Notes under the pieces: generated by a model
Seen by the model: the letters and a program-made list of their open reading frames with translations, nothing else
The model's database searches: none
What the model was told of the DNA's origin: nothing
Made by a program: the position numbers and the translations under genes
In this document: one piece after another, positions 55,325-64,000 of the stretch
How positions within the stretch are numbered: position 1 is the first letter of the stretch
Layout: each line of letters begins with the position of its first letter
Origin: Planctomycetota bacterium
Lineage (GTDB): Bacteria > Planctomycetota > UBA1135 > GCA-002686595
DNA length: 64,000 nt
Reading direction: 5' to 3'
Assembly (NCBI GenBank): GCA_016714045.1
Contig: JADJNY010000010.1
Location: 62,001 to 126,000 of the forward strand

Positions 55325-55372
55325 CGACGGGCGTTCGGTCACGACGGGCGTTCGGTCACGACGGGCGCTCGG
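55325..55372. repeat. 17-bp tandem repeat in the region between the aminotransferase and SH3-like genes
   Basis: Two perfect 17-bp units (55325-55341 and 55342-55358, CGACGGGCGTTCGGTCA) are followed by a third partial copy with one mismatch. The surrounding 322-base divergent intergenic region (55254-55575) has no gene; a TAGGAT hexamer at 55403-55408 may be a -10 element. Confidence 0.75.
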
Positions 55373-55575
55373 CAGCCCGTGGATTCGCCCCTCCGCCGCC
55401 GCTAGGATCCGCCCGGTCGGCAGCGGTGGAGCGCGCGCGCTCCGTCTCCGCGCCGGGCGACCGCTCGCGAAGGACTCGCGCGAGCTCGCGCGCCCTCGCA
55501 CCGTCGAGCCGCCGAGTCCGAAGCACCGCGCAACTGGGATCGCGCACCGTGGACAACGAGAGGGGATCGAGACCG

Positions 55576-56825
55576 ATGAAGCCGTCGATGAAGAGCACGT
55601 GGACGTTCGTGACCCTGGGTCTGTTCGCCGTGGGCGCCGCGAGCGCCGCACCGGCGGGCGCGACCTCCGCGCCGATCGCGCAGGAGAAGACCGCTGAAGT
55701 GCGCTACGTGCGCGTGAAGGACGGCGGAGCGAAGCTCCTGAACCTCGCCGACAAGGACGCGGACGTGCTGCTCAAGGCGACCGCGGGCACCGTGCTCCAG
55801 GTCCACGGCGAGAGCGCTGGGTTCCTCGAGGTCTCCGCGCCGGACGGACTCGAGGTCTGGGTCTTCGGCGAGTACGCGAAGGCCGCGTCGGACCCCGGCC
55901 TGCTCGAGATCCAGGCGAGCGGCGTCCGCATGCGCCCGCTGCCGTCGGCCGACCAGAAGAGCTACGCGCTGCGCCAGAGCCTCGCGAAGGGCGACAAGGT
56001 GCGTTTCCTCGGCCGCAACGACCCGACGAAGCCGCTCGCCGAGGACTGGCTGCGCGTGAAGTCGCCCGCGACCGCGCGCGCGTGGGTCGCCGCGACGGAC
56101 ACGACCGCGCTCGCCGCGGGCGAGGACGGCAAGACGCTGTTCGAGGCCGCGCAGCGCGAGCTCGCCACGAAGGCGGAGCTCGTCGAGGTCCCGCGCGGGG
56201 GCGACTCCGCGTCGAAGCCGGCCGCGAAGCCGGCCGCCGCCCAGCCGAGCGCGACGGAGAAGCAGGCAAAGCCCGCGTCGGCCGCGACGCCGGACTCGCT
56301 CGCGAACGCCGAGGCGCTGATGGAAGCCGCGCGCAAGGCGGCCGATCCCGACTTCAGCGCCGCGAAGGCCGCGTACCGGAAGATCCTCGACGCGAACCCG
56401 AGCGGCGCGTCCGCGGATACCGCGCGCGTGCGCCTGCAGGAGATCGACGCGCGCGAGGAGCTCGCGCGCCAAGCCAGGACGCGAAGAACACCGAGGTGCA
56501 GCGCCAGGAGGCGCTCGCGAAGAAGGCCGAGGAGCTGCGCGAGGCGAGCCTCTACCAGGATCCCTTGTGGGGCCGCTTCCAGGCGCGCGGTTGGCTCGAA
56601 CAGGACGGCGACCGCTTCGTCGTCCGCTGGGCGAACCGCGTGACGGCCGAGGTGGTCTGCACGCAGCGCCGGTACGACCTCGCGAACTTCGTCGGCTTCG
56701 AGGTCGGCATCACGGGCATCACGTCGCGCTCGGCGGTGCCGGGCTCGACGCCGTCCGACTCGAAGCCGGCGCGCATCGACATCTCGCGCATCGAGGTGCT
56801 CTCGGGCGCGGGCGCGAAGCGTTGA
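55576..56825 (+). CDS. secreted SH3-like domain protein (frameshifted)
   Basis: About 417 codons. Signal peptide (TFVTLGLFAVGAASAAPAGA), two bacterial SH3-like segments (about 40-100 and 110-175, with VRYVRVKDGGAKLLN and SGVRMRPLPSADQKSYAL), an Ala/Lys linker, a TPR-like helix pair (NAEALMEAARKAADPDFSAAK region), and a C-terminal beta-rich domain. The frame breaks near 56470-56480; one base is missing. SH3 domains of this kind bind cell wall peptides or act as periplasmic scaffolds. Confidence 0.68.
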
Positions 56826-56841
56826 GCGTCGGAGGCGCGCC

Positions 56842-57015
56842 GTGGGTCAGGACGTCCTGCCGATCACGCGCCGGATCACCGAGTTCCTCCGGCGGCTCTT
56901 CGCGCTGGGCTCGAAGCGCCACCTGTGCGACACGTGCAAGTGGGATTACGGCAACGCGTGCACGCGGCCCGAGCGGCCGAACGCGGTGACGTGCCCCGAC
57001 TACAAGAAGAAGTGA
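56842..57015 (+). CDS. small Cys-rich protein
   Basis: 57 residues, starting with GTG and preceded by GGAGG (56831-56835) at six bases. The C-terminal half has four Cys in the arrangement C-x2-C-x8-C-x10-C (CDTCKWDYGNACTRPERPN then C), followed by PDYKKK. This looks like a zinc or iron-sulfur knuckle. It lies between the SH3-like gene and a methyltransferase on the same strand, with short spacers on both sides. Small proteins of this type (C-x2-C-K-W) are found in many bacteria without known function. Confidence 0.65.
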   Translation: MGQDVLPITRRITEFLRRLFALGSKRHLCDTCKWDYGNACTRPERPNAVTCPDYKKK

Positions 57016-57054
57016 AGCCGTGAGCGCGCGTCCTCGCTCGCCGGAGCCCAGCGC

Positions 57055-57837
57055 GTGAGCGCGGACGACCTCGAGCGCTGGCGCGCGAAGCAGGCGCACT
57101 ACCAGGACCCGCGCGTCGTCGACGAGTACGACGCGCGGCGTTTTTCGGGCGCGTTCTCCGCGCGCTCGACCGCGAAGAAGTGGAACGCGATCCGCCGCGC
57201 GCTCGGGCCCGAGTTCGAGCGCTGCGACACGTTCCTCGACGTGCCGTGCGGCACCGGGCGCTTCGCGGGGCTGCTCGAGGCAAGCGGGAAGCGCTTCGTG
57301 GCGGGCGACCTGTCGTTCGAGATGCTGCGCGCGGCGCGCGGCGCCGACGGCTTCGCGCGCGCCGCGTTCGGCGCCGTGCGCTGCGACGCGGCGCGCCTGC
57401 CGTTCGCGGACGCGAGCTTCGACGTCGTGCTCTCCGTGCGCTTCCTCTTCCACGTGCCGCGCGAGCTGCGCCCGGCGATCCTCGCCGAGATGGCGCGCGT
57501 CGCGCGGCGCGCGGTCGTCGTCGACGTGCGGCACAAGTACACGCTCGGCGCGTGGACGCGGCCCTTGCGCGCGCGCCTCACGGGGAAGCGCGTGCCATAC
57601 CGCGCGAGCCTCGCGGAGCTCGAAGCCGACTTCGCCGCCGCGGGCCTCGTGATCACGCGCCGCGCGTGGATCGCGCCCTTCTTCAGCGAGAAGCTCGTCG
57701 TCGCGGCGGTGCGCGCGGACGCGTCGAGCGCGAGCGCCTCGAACGCAGCGAACGCGTCGACCTCGGCGAACTCGTCCAACACACCGAAGGCGTCGAACGC
57801 GAACGACGGATACGAACCGAGAGGAACGAAGCGATGA
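57055..57837 (+). CDS. class I SAM-dependent methyltransferase
   Basis: 260 residues. Motif I is FLDVPCGTGRFAGLLE (about 60-75), the acidic end of strand 2 is VAGDLSFEML and motif IV-like DASFDVVLSVRFLFHV follows. The N-terminal helix and the substrate-side region resemble ubiquinone-like or small-molecule methyltransferases. The substrate is unknown. The last 35 residues are a low-complexity Ser/Ala/Asn tail. The stop overlaps the start of the next gene by four bases. Confidence 0.82.
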   Translation: MSADDLERWRAKQAHYQDPRVVDEYDARRFSGAFSARSTAKKWNAIRRALGPEFERCDTFLDVPCGTGRFAGLLEASGKRFVAGDLSFEMLRAARGADGFARAAFGAVRCDAARLPFADASFDVVLSVRFLFHVPRELRPAILAEMARVARRAVVVDVRHKYTLGAWTRPLRARLTGKRVPYRASLAELEADFAAAGLVITRRAWIAPFFSEKLVVAAVRADASSASASNAANASTSANSSNTPKASNANDGYEPRGTKR

Positions 57838-58454
57838 GCGCAGCCTACGAACCCAAGTCACCCGCCGAGACCGCGCTGCGCGCGCACGGGCTCGCGTACC
57901 CCGAGACGAAGGAGGACTTTCCCTGGGGCCACCGCGCGCTCAAGGTGAAGGGGAAGATCTTCGCGATCTTCGGGTGGGACGAGGGGCGCTTCACGCTCTC
58001 GACCAAGCTCCCGCACTCGAACGTCACGGCGCTCGACCGCCCGTTCGCGGAGCCGACGCACTACGGCATGGGGAAACACGGCTGGGTCACGGCGCGCTTC
58101 GAACCGGGCGAGCGCGTGCCGGTCGATCTCCTGCAGACGTGGATCGACGAGAGCTACCGCGCGATCGCGCCGAAGAAGGTGCTCGAGCGGCTCGAAGGCG
58201 GCCGCGTCGTCGCGGACGACGCGCCGCGTGCGGCGAAGAGGGCGGCGAGCGCTCGCGCACCGACGAGGCGTGCGACTGCGAAGCGCGTACCGGTGAAGCT
58301 CGCCTCCGAGAAGCGCACGACCCCGTCCGCGTCGTCTGGGGAGGGGACGGCGAAAACGAGGAAGGCGAAGCGCACGCCCGCGAAGTCCGCTAGCGCGAAG
58401 TCCGCGAACGCGAAGTCCGCTAGCGCGAAGGCCGCGCCGCGCCGCGCGCGTTGA
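57834..58454 (+). CDS. MmcQ/YjbR family DNA-binding-like protein with H1-like Lys/Ala tail
   Basis: 206 residues. The first 120 form a YjbR domain (ETKEDFPWGHRALKVKGKIF, FTLSTKLPHSNVTAL and HYGMGKHGWVTARF). The tail (from about 125) is rich in Lys, Ala, Ser and Arg with repeats AKSAS-AKSAN-AKSAS, similar in composition to histone H1-type bacterial tails. The GAGGAAC site upstream and the ATGA overlap tie it to the methyltransferase. A nucleic acid-binding role is suggested by the tail, not proven. Confidence 0.82.
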   Translation: MSAAYEPKSPAETALRAHGLAYPETKEDFPWGHRALKVKGKIFAIFGWDEGRFTLSTKLPHSNVTALDRPFAEPTHYGMGKHGWVTARFEPGERVPVDLLQTWIDESYRAIAPKKVLERLEGGRVVADDAPRAAKRAASARAPTRRATAKRVPVKLASEKRTTPSASSGEGTAKTRKAKRTPAKSASAKSANAKSASAKAAPRRAR

Positions 58455-58455
58455 G

Positions 58456-59676
58456 TCACTCCGCGTCGCCCGCCGCGTCCGGCGAGAGCCGCGCGTTCAT
58501 CGCGGGCAGCGCCTCGGCGCGCAGCTCGAGGAGCCGATCCGCGGCGATCGCGGCGCGGATGCGCTCCATCAGTCGATGGAAGAACCGCAGGTTGTGCAGC
58601 GTGAGCAGCATCGGCCCGAGCATCTCCTCGCTCGTGCACAAGTGCCGCAGGATGCCCTTCGAGTACCGCGTGCACGCGACGCAGTCGCACTCCGGATCGA
58701 GCGGCGCACCGTCGCGCTTCCATCCGCCGTTGCGCAGGTTCACCTTGCCGCGGCTCGTGAACGCGTTGTGGTTTCTCGCATGGCGCGTCGGCGTGACGCA
58801 GTCGAACAGGTCGATGCCGCGCTCGATCGCGTCGAAGAAGTCCTCGGGCGTCCCGACGCCCATCAAGTAGCGCGGACGGTCCTCCGGCAGGAACGGCGCC
58901 GACGCGTCGATGCCGGCGCGCACGTGATCGCGGTCCTCGCCGACGCTGACGCCGCCGACCGCGTAGCCGACGAGGTCGTGCGCGACGGCCGCCTCGAGGT
59001 TCGCGCGCCGCAGGTCCGCGAAGATCCCGCCCTGCACGATGCCGAAGAGCGCTTGGCCCGTCTCTTCCGCGCCGAGCTCGCGGTGGCGGCGCACGCACAA
59101 CTCGAGCCACCGCCGCGTGCGCTCGCACGCCGCCTCGACGTCCGCGCGCGCCGTCGGATCCGCGGGGCACTGGTCGAACGCCATCGCGACGTCGGCGCCG
59201 AGCGCGCGCTCGATGTCGATCACGCCGCGCGGCGTGAAGCGCACGAGCGCTCCGTCGACGACCGAACGCAAGGTGACGCCGTCGTCGTCGATCTTCGCGA
59301 TGTGGCCGAGGCTGAAGACCTGGTAGCCGCCGGAGTCCGTCAGGATCGGCCCGTCCCAGTCCATGAACCGGTGTAGCCCGCCGAGCTCCTTCACGAGCGC
59401 CTCGCCCGGCCGCAGGTGCAGGTGGTACGTGTTCGCGAGGATCATCGTCGACCCGACGGCGCGGAGATCGCGCGGGAAGACGCCCTTCACCGTGCCTTTC
59501 GTCCCCACGGGCATGAACGCGGGCGTCTCCACGGCGCCGTGCGGCGTGTGGAACGTGCCGAGGCGCGCGCGCGACGTCGATGCGCGCGCGTGGAGGTCGA
59601 AGCCGAAGCCCGCGCGTCGCGACGACGCGATCGGACGCGCCGCGCGCGTCGCTCCTTCCGCGCTCGCGCCGCTCAC
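58456..59676 (-). CDS. tgt: queuine tRNA-ribosyltransferase
   Basis: Exchanges guanine-34 of tRNAs with GU(N) anticodons for the queuosine precursor preQ1. 406 residues. Signatures: PAFMPVGTKGTVKGV, NTYHLHLRPGEA, LTDSGGYQVFSLG (Asp114), FGIVQGG, and the zinc site CDCVACTRYSKGILRHL. The C-terminal pattern ends normally. The GTG start at 59676 overlaps the ruvB stop by four bases. ruvB and tgt form one unit here, an arrangement also seen with ruvAB-queA-tgt clusters. Confidence 0.95.
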   Translation of the reverse strand: MSGASAEGATRAARPIASSRRAGFGFDLHARASTSRARLGTFHTPHGAVETPAFMPVGTKGTVKGVFPRDLRAVGSTMILANTYHLHLRPGEALVKELGGLHRFMDWDGPILTDSGGYQVFSLGHIAKIDDDGVTLRSVVDGALVRFTPRGVIDIERALGADVAMAFDQCPADPTARADVEAACERTRRWLELCVRRHRELGAEETGQALFGIVQGGIFADLRRANLEAAVAHDLVGYAVGGVSVGEDRDHVRAGIDASAPFLPEDRPRYLMGVGTPEDFFDAIERGIDLFDCVTPTRHARNHNAFTSRGKVNLRNGGWKRDGAPLDPECDCVACTRYSKGILRHLCTSEEMLGPMLLTLHNLRFFHRLMERIRAAIAADRLLELRAEALPAMNARLSPDAAGDAE

Positions 59677-60725
59677 GCGAAGAGCCCCGGCGTCCCCGCG
59701 AGCCCGCGCGGATCGAGGTCGATCGCGCGGCAGCCCGCCTGCGTGATCAAGCGCCCGCGCGCCGTCTTCTGCACGAAGCCCGAGCGCAGGAGGTGCGGCT
59801 CGAACACGTCCTCGATCGTGTCCTCGGCCTCGCCGACCGCCGCCGCGATCGTCTTGATGCCGACGGGGTTGCCGAGGTTCGCCGCGAGGCACTTCAGGAT
59901 GCGCCGGTCGAGCTCCTCGAGCCCGTTCGCGTCGACGCCGATGCGCTGGAGCGCCTCGCTCGCGAGCGCCGTGCTCACGCTCTTCGCGCCGCGCACCTGC
60001 GCGAGGTCGCGCACGCGGCGCAGGAAGCGGTTCGCGATGCGCGGCGTGCCGCGCGCGCGCTCGGCGATCAGGCGCGCGGCCGCGGGATCGAGCTCGACCG
60101 CCAGGATGCCCGACGAGCGCGCGAGGATGCGCTCCAAGTCCTCGGGCGGGTACGGCGACAAGCGCTCCGCGATCCCGAAGCGGCCCCGGAACGGCGCCGT
60201 GAGCAAGCCTTCGCGCGTCGTCGCGCCGACCAGCGTGAACGGTTGGATCGAGAGGGGGAGGACGCGCGCGTGGGGGCCCTGGTCGAGCGTGAAGTCGACC
60301 GTGAAGTCCTCCATCGCCGTGTAGAGGTACTCCTCGACCGGCGCGGGCACGCGGTGGATCTCGTCGATGAAGAGCACGTCGTGCGGCTTCAACTGCGTCA
60401 GGATCCCGACCAGGTCGCGCGGCCGCTCGAGCGCGGGGCCGCTCGTCGCGTGCAGGTTCGAGCCGAGTTCGCGCGCGAGGATGCGCGCGAGGCTCGTCTT
60501 CCCGAGACCCGGCGGGCCCGAGAAGAGGACGTGGTCGAGCGGCTCCTTGCGCGCGCGCGCCGCCGCGATCGCCACCTTCAGGTTGTCGAGCACGCGCGGC
60601 TGGCCGACGAACTCGCCCAGGTTCTGCGGGCGCAGGTTCGACTCGACCTCGCGCTCGGCGAGCCCGCCCTCCTCCGGCTCGGCGACCAGGGCGTTGGGAT
60701 CGAAGACGTGTTCGCTGCTCGACAT
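59673..60725 (-). CDS. ruvB: Holliday junction branch migration helicase RuvB
   Basis: The AAA+ motor that drives Holliday junction branch migration with RuvA. 350 residues, typical length. Walker A GPPGLGKT (70-77), Walker B DEIHR (121-125), sensor 1 GATTREGLLTAPFRGRFG and the winged helix end are present. ruvA and ruvC are not adjacent. The ATG at 60725 is the natural start (MSSSEHVFDP). Confidence 0.97.
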   Translation of the reverse strand: MSSSEHVFDPNALVAEPEEGGLAEREVESNLRPQNLGEFVGQPRVLDNLKVAIAAARARKEPLDHVLFSGPPGLGKTSLARILARELGSNLHATSGPALERPRDLVGILTQLKPHDVLFIDEIHRVPAPVEEYLYTAMEDFTVDFTLDQGPHARVLPLSIQPFTLVGATTREGLLTAPFRGRFGIAERLSPYPPEDLERILARSSGILAVELDPAAARLIAERARGTPRIANRFLRRVRDLAQVRGAKSVSTALASEALQRIGVDANGLEELDRRILKCLAANLGNPVGIKTIAAAVGEAEDTIEDVFEPHLLRSGFVQKTARGRLITQAGCRAIDLDPRGLAGTPGLFA

Positions 60726-61511
60726 GGGGCCGAGGATAGCGGGCTCGGGCGGGCGGCTGGAGCGCGAGCCGGCAGGGATCCGTGAGGGCGCGCGCGCCGC
60801 CGCGGCCGCGGAGGAGCGTCACCGCCCGCACACCGACCGGGCGGGGGCCGGGTGGGGGCCGGGCCCGCGGCGCGGCAGGGGGGAGTTCGCGCGCGCGGCG
60901 GCCTCGACGCGGGAGAGGCACGCGCGGCAGCGCGGAACGGTCCGGTCGCGCGTCCGTCCGGCCGAGCTGGCCCGATGCGCGCCTCGGCACTTGGGGAGGA
61001 AGCGAGGGGCCCCGGCGGTGGCCCGATCCAATCGGGAGACGCGCGCCGCGGGCTCCGTGGCGTCGCTTGACAGCCCCTTGCCCAACCCTAGACTGACCCG
61101 CCCCCTCGCCGTCCCGCCCACCCCGCTGGGTGTGCGGAGGCGCACGAGTCGTGCCGCGCGCGCCGCACGCGGACTCCGGAGACGCGTTCTCCGAAGCCGT
61201 TCCTGCGCGCTGCACGAGGTTCCTTGTTCCTGCGGTAACTACCGGAAACTCAAGAGGTAAGCAGCGCGCTGCACGCGTCCTGGGACGCGCTTCCCCGTGG
61301 CGGCACGTCGCTTGACCTCAGAAGCCCCTGCGTGCCGCGCTCGAGTGCAGCTCGAGCGGAAACTCCTTCTCCTCCCCGCCCCCCGACGCGATCCGACGTC
61401 GCGCACTCCTGCGCGTTCGTCGTCCCCGGTTGCGCTGTGCCCGCCGCGTGCGGGTGCGCGTGCCGGTCGCGTTCCTGAACTCGACGTTCGAACCGACAGG
61501 TGTTTGTGCAC
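60726..61511 (+). other. 786-base gene-free region with promoter and long leader
   Basis: No reading frame here looks coding. The left part should contain the ruvB-tgt promoter on the minus strand, but none is clear. The right part holds a consensus promoter (61067-61094) and a leader of about 410 bases for the lipoprotein at 61512. The leader contains a perfect 8-bp hairpin at 61338-61358 (loop TGCAG). The 11 bases CGTCGCTTGAC around the -35 recur at about 61306. Confidence 0.5.
61067..61094 (+). promoter_or_regulatory. consensus sigma70 promoter of the lipoprotein gene at 61512
   Basis: TTGACA (61067-61072) is a perfect -35 element; TAGACT (61089-61094) is 16 bases downstream and matches the -10 at four of six positions. 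It is the strongest promoter-like sequence seen in the window and lies 418 bases before the start codon. Confidence 0.65.
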
Positions 61512-64000
61512 ATGAACAAGCTACGGCTGTCCTTGGGCCTCATGGGTGCTTCGGCCTTGCTCTTCTCCGCTTGCGGCGGCGGAGGAGGAAGCTCGACCGG
61601 TGGCGCTGGATCCGCGATGGACATCGAACAGGTGGCCAACGGATTCGGGCAGATCCTCCCGCACACGATCCGCAAGCTGGACGCGAACGGCGTCCCGTCG
61701 CAGACGATCATCTCGATCCGCAAGGAAAGCGACTTCGTCTCGAACGTCGTGCCCGGCAACCCGGTGCTCCCTGCGCCGCAGTGGCCGATCGAGGCGATCC
61801 TTCCGACCGGCGTGGCGGGGAACCACTTCCTCTATGCTGAGTTCCGCCAGAACGTCGACATCGACAGCGTGCTGTCGCCGCTGCCCGGCGCGCAGGCGCA
61901 GTCGGGCCTGCTCGGCTCGATCACGCTCGTCGCGCAGGACCCGGCCACCGGCCAGAGCGAGCCCGTGCCCTGCCGCGTCGTGATCGACGGCTTCACGTAC
62001 GCGGGTACGCCGACCGGCGCGCCGCCCCTGCTCGAACTCCAGCGCTGGGTGCGGCTCGACACGAACGGCAACCCGGAAGCGCTCGACGTCAGCGGCAGCA
62101 CGCCCGGCGCGGGGTTCCCCGGCGTCCTGAACAACTTCCAGGGCGCGGCCAAGCTGATCTCGCCGCGCACGGTCTGCTTCATCGCCGACTCGGACAACGA
62201 CCTCGCGACCGTCGAGACGTTCCCGACGGGCCGGCAGATCAAGCTCCGCATCTCCACGAACGTCCGCGCGACGAACGGCAACTTCCTGCGCAACGCGGGC
62301 CTCGCGATGAGCACGGTGGGTGGCGACACGACCCGGCCCGAGGTCGCGACGACGCCGCCGCCGATCAACAGCCCGAGGATCACCCCCGGTCAGGGTGACC
62401 AGGACATCGACCCGCTGACGGACATCCAGGTCGAGTTCACCGAGCCGATCCAGCCCGTCACCCTGGGTTCGATCAACAACGGCCAGCCGCCGCTGCCGTC
62501 CCCGGCGGTCGCGATCACGTTCGGCCCCTCGGCCACGAACGTGAACGTGCCCTTCTGGATCATGCCGGTCAGCGTGTTCGACCTCTCCCTCTACCGGCTG
62601 ATCCCCGCGTTCAACTTCCCCGGGCAGAGCCCGGTCGGCGTCGCGAATTGCGGCGAGTTCAATAACGTCACGATCACGGTCAACGGGGGCACGTTCTCCG
62701 ACCTCGTCGCGCAGACGAACCTGCTCGGCGGCACGACGTTCTTCCGCACGGGCGACGGCCCCGGACTCGTGAACGCGCCGGTGAGCCCCGACACGATCTA
62801 CCTCGGTCGCGCGGGCGCCGTCCCGGGCCTCTCGGTCATCGACTTGAACGGCTTCGGCGCCTCGACGGGCAACCCGACCTTCGACTCGACGTACACGACG
62901 TTCCTCGAGGGCAACTCGAACTACCCGAACAACCCGAACGTCAAGATCCAGGGATCGCTGCTCGTCCCGCCGCTCCAGCCCGGCACGTGCACGTTCAACG
63001 GCGGCTCGGCGGGCGTGTTCACGCTGACCCTCGACAGCGCGCTCAACAACCTGCTCGTGCGCGCGCCCCTCGTCACGTCGATCGCCGACATGATGCAGGG
63101 TCACTCGCTCGACACCTCCTTCAACAACGGCCCGGCGCCGTTCGGCTGTCAGGCGGGCGGCGGCAACCTGTGCGCCGTCGACGGCACGAAGGTCATCAAC
63201 CCGGCGGTCAACGGCAACACGATGCAGCCGGCGCTTCCGGGCCAGGTCAACGGCATCATCGGCACCGGCGCGGAGAACCTCTCCTGCTGGGCGCCGCACC
63301 CCAACCCTCCGCCGCTCGTGTTCCCGCCGATCTGCGTCTCCCCGTTCATCAACGGGCAGGAGCCGACCTCGATCAACACGGGTGTTGCGAACCTGCTCGG
63401 CCCGGGCAACGCGTTCGGTGCTCCGCTCCAGGGCGTGCCGCCGTCCGGCCTCCTCGCGCCTGAGCAGAACGCCTACTTCCAAGGCCCGTCGCTCCCGTCG
63501 ACGAACCCGGCGGCGTGCGCGCCCTACATGATCCGCCAGCAGGTCGGCCAGTACCTGTACGTGATCGACCGTGGCCGCCGCGAGATCGTCGTGCTCAACT
63601 CGAACCGCATGACGGTCATCGACCGCATCGAGACGTCCGACCCGACGACGCTCGCGATGTCGCCGAACCTGAACCTGCTCGCGGTCGTGAACCAGCTCGG
63701 CAACACGGTCAGCTTCATCGACATCGACCCGACGTCGGCGACCTTCCACCAGGTCGTCCAGACGACGGCCGTCGGCTCGAGCCCGCGTGGCATCGCGTGG
63801 GATCCGGGCAACGAAGACGTCCTGGTGTGCAACGAGCTCGACGGCAACGTCTCCGTGATCTCCGCGCTCTCGCTGCAGGTCCGCAAGACGGTCAGCTCGC
63901 AGCTCTCGCAGCCCTTCGACGTGGCGATCACGCCGCGCCAGGTCGCGTGGGGCTTCAACCGCAACGTCTACTTCGCCTACATCCTGAACCGCAACGGCCG
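61512..64000 (+). CDS. large lipoprotein with Big_5-like domain and YVTN-type propeller (partial)
   Basis: The frame is open from ATG to the end of the window (829 codons) without a stop. The signal peptide ends in LLFSAC followed by GGGGGSST, a good lipoprotein signal with a Gly linker. An SbsA/Big_5-like Ig segment (SPRITPGQGDQDIDPLTDIQ, VEFTEPIQP) occurs around residues 285-320. Near the end are propeller repeats of the YVTN type (YLYVIDRGRREIVVLN, LLAVVNQLGNTVSFIDID, VLVCNELDGNVSVIS). It is driven by a consensus promoter and is likely an abundant envelope protein. The function is unknown. Confidence 0.8.
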   Translation, partial: MNKLRLSLGLMGASALLFSACGGGGGSSTGGAGSAMDIEQVANGFGQILPHTIRKLDANGVPSQTIISIRKESDFVSNVVPGNPVLPAPQWPIEAILPTGVAGNHFLYAEFRQNVDIDSVLSPLPGAQAQSGLLGSITLVAQDPATGQSEPVPCRVVIDGFTYAGTPTGAPPLLELQRWVRLDTNGNPEALDVSGSTPGAGFPGVLNNFQGAAKLISPRTVCFIADSDNDLATVETFPTGRQIKLRISTNVRATNGNFLRNAGLAMSTVGGDTTRPEVATTPPPINSPRITPGQGDQDIDPLTDIQVEFTEPIQPVTLGSINNGQPPLPSPAVAITFGPSATNVNVPFWIMPVSVFDLSLYRLIPAFNFPGQSPVGVANCGEFNNVTITVNGGTFSDLVAQTNLLGGTTFFRTGDGPGLVNAPVSPDTIYLGRAGAVPGLSVIDLNGFGASTGNPTFDSTYTTFLEGNSNYPNNPNVKIQGSLLVPPLQPGTCTFNGGSAGVFTLTLDSALNNLLVRAPLVTSIADMMQGHSLDTSFNNGPAPFGCQAGGGNLCAVDGTKVINPAVNGNTMQPALPGQVNGIIGTGAENLSCWAPHPNPPPLVFPPICVSPFINGQEPTSINTGVANLLGPGNAFGAPLQGVPPSGLLAPEQNAYFQGPSLPSTNPAACAPYMIRQQVGQYLYVIDRGRREIVVLNSNRMTVIDRIETSDPTTLAMSPNLNLLAVVNQLGNTVSFIDIDPTSATFHQVVQTTAVGSSPRGIAWDPGNEDVLVCNELDGNVSVISALSLQVRKTVSSQLSQPFDVAITPRQVAWGFNRNVYFAYILNRNG

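Noticed and set aside
55325..55372. 17-bp tandem repeat considered as iteron-type replication origin
   Set aside because: There are only two full copies, with no dnaA-like boxes, AT-rich segment or replication gene nearby.

Overview
The window looks like chromosome from a very GC-rich, Gram-negative-type bacterium, most likely an uncultured member of the Planctomycetota. The grounds are several long secreted proteins built from Ig-like, propeller and DxDxDG calcium-loop modules, one of them ending in a Cys-rich tail of a kind I associate with that phylum (8872-11658), plus a Rho factor with a long disordered N-terminal half, many lipoproteins and a multihaem cytochrome. This assignment is inference from gene content; there is no rRNA here. 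The high GC leaves long empty reading frames opposite almost every true gene.

Layout. 1-8.4 kb: end of an upstream gene, tRNA-Pro(CGG) with a clear promoter, rho, a membrane glycosyltransferase, a lipoprotein, and an MFS transporter overlapping a membrane-anchored propeller protein. 8.4-12.1 kb: a large secreted protein gene bracketed by a 57-bp perfect direct repeat; the repeats are the 3' ends of a NUDIX gene and of a second, truncated NUDIX copy. 12.3-31.9 kb: an AceE-type pyruvate dehydrogenase E1, two S9 peptidases (one S9D-like), a four-PPC-repeat lipoprotein, a carboxypeptidase-regulatory-like protein, pyrophosphatase, a GT4 glycosyltransferase, a possible clan CD (gingipain/caspase-like) secreted protease, a glycine-rich secreted protein, an amidohydrolase, and a MocA oxidoreductase fused to a sugar epimerase-like domain. 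32.4-35.5 kb: guaB-guaA (GMP synthesis). 35.5-41.8 kb: cytochrome c, a long pyruvate kinase-like protein, two secreted hypotheticals and two terminator-like hairpins. 41.8-45.1 kb: gatC-gatA-gatB (transamidosome). 45.5-52.8 kb: membrane protein, ComF, a repetitive secreted protein, larC and two hypotheticals. 52.8-60.7 kb: glycosyltransferase plus aminotransferase, an SH3-like protein, a small Cys-rich protein, methyltransferase plus YjbR-type protein, and ruvB-tgt. 61-64 kb: a consensus promoter, a long leader and the first 829 codons of a lipoprotein.

A strong theme is sequence quality: about ten of some 45 genes carry a one-base frameshift, including gatA, and several fall at short G or C runs. 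This pattern fits consensus indel errors in a draft or metagenome assembly better than true pseudogenes, so frameshifted genes are annotated across their full span.

Most of the window is housekeeping plus secreted or envelope proteins. I found no CRISPR array, transposase, phage gene or complete defence system. The best candidates for new biology are the direct-repeat-bracketed secreted protein, the possible clan CD protease, the glycine-rich protein, the disordered Rho and several repetitive protein tails.
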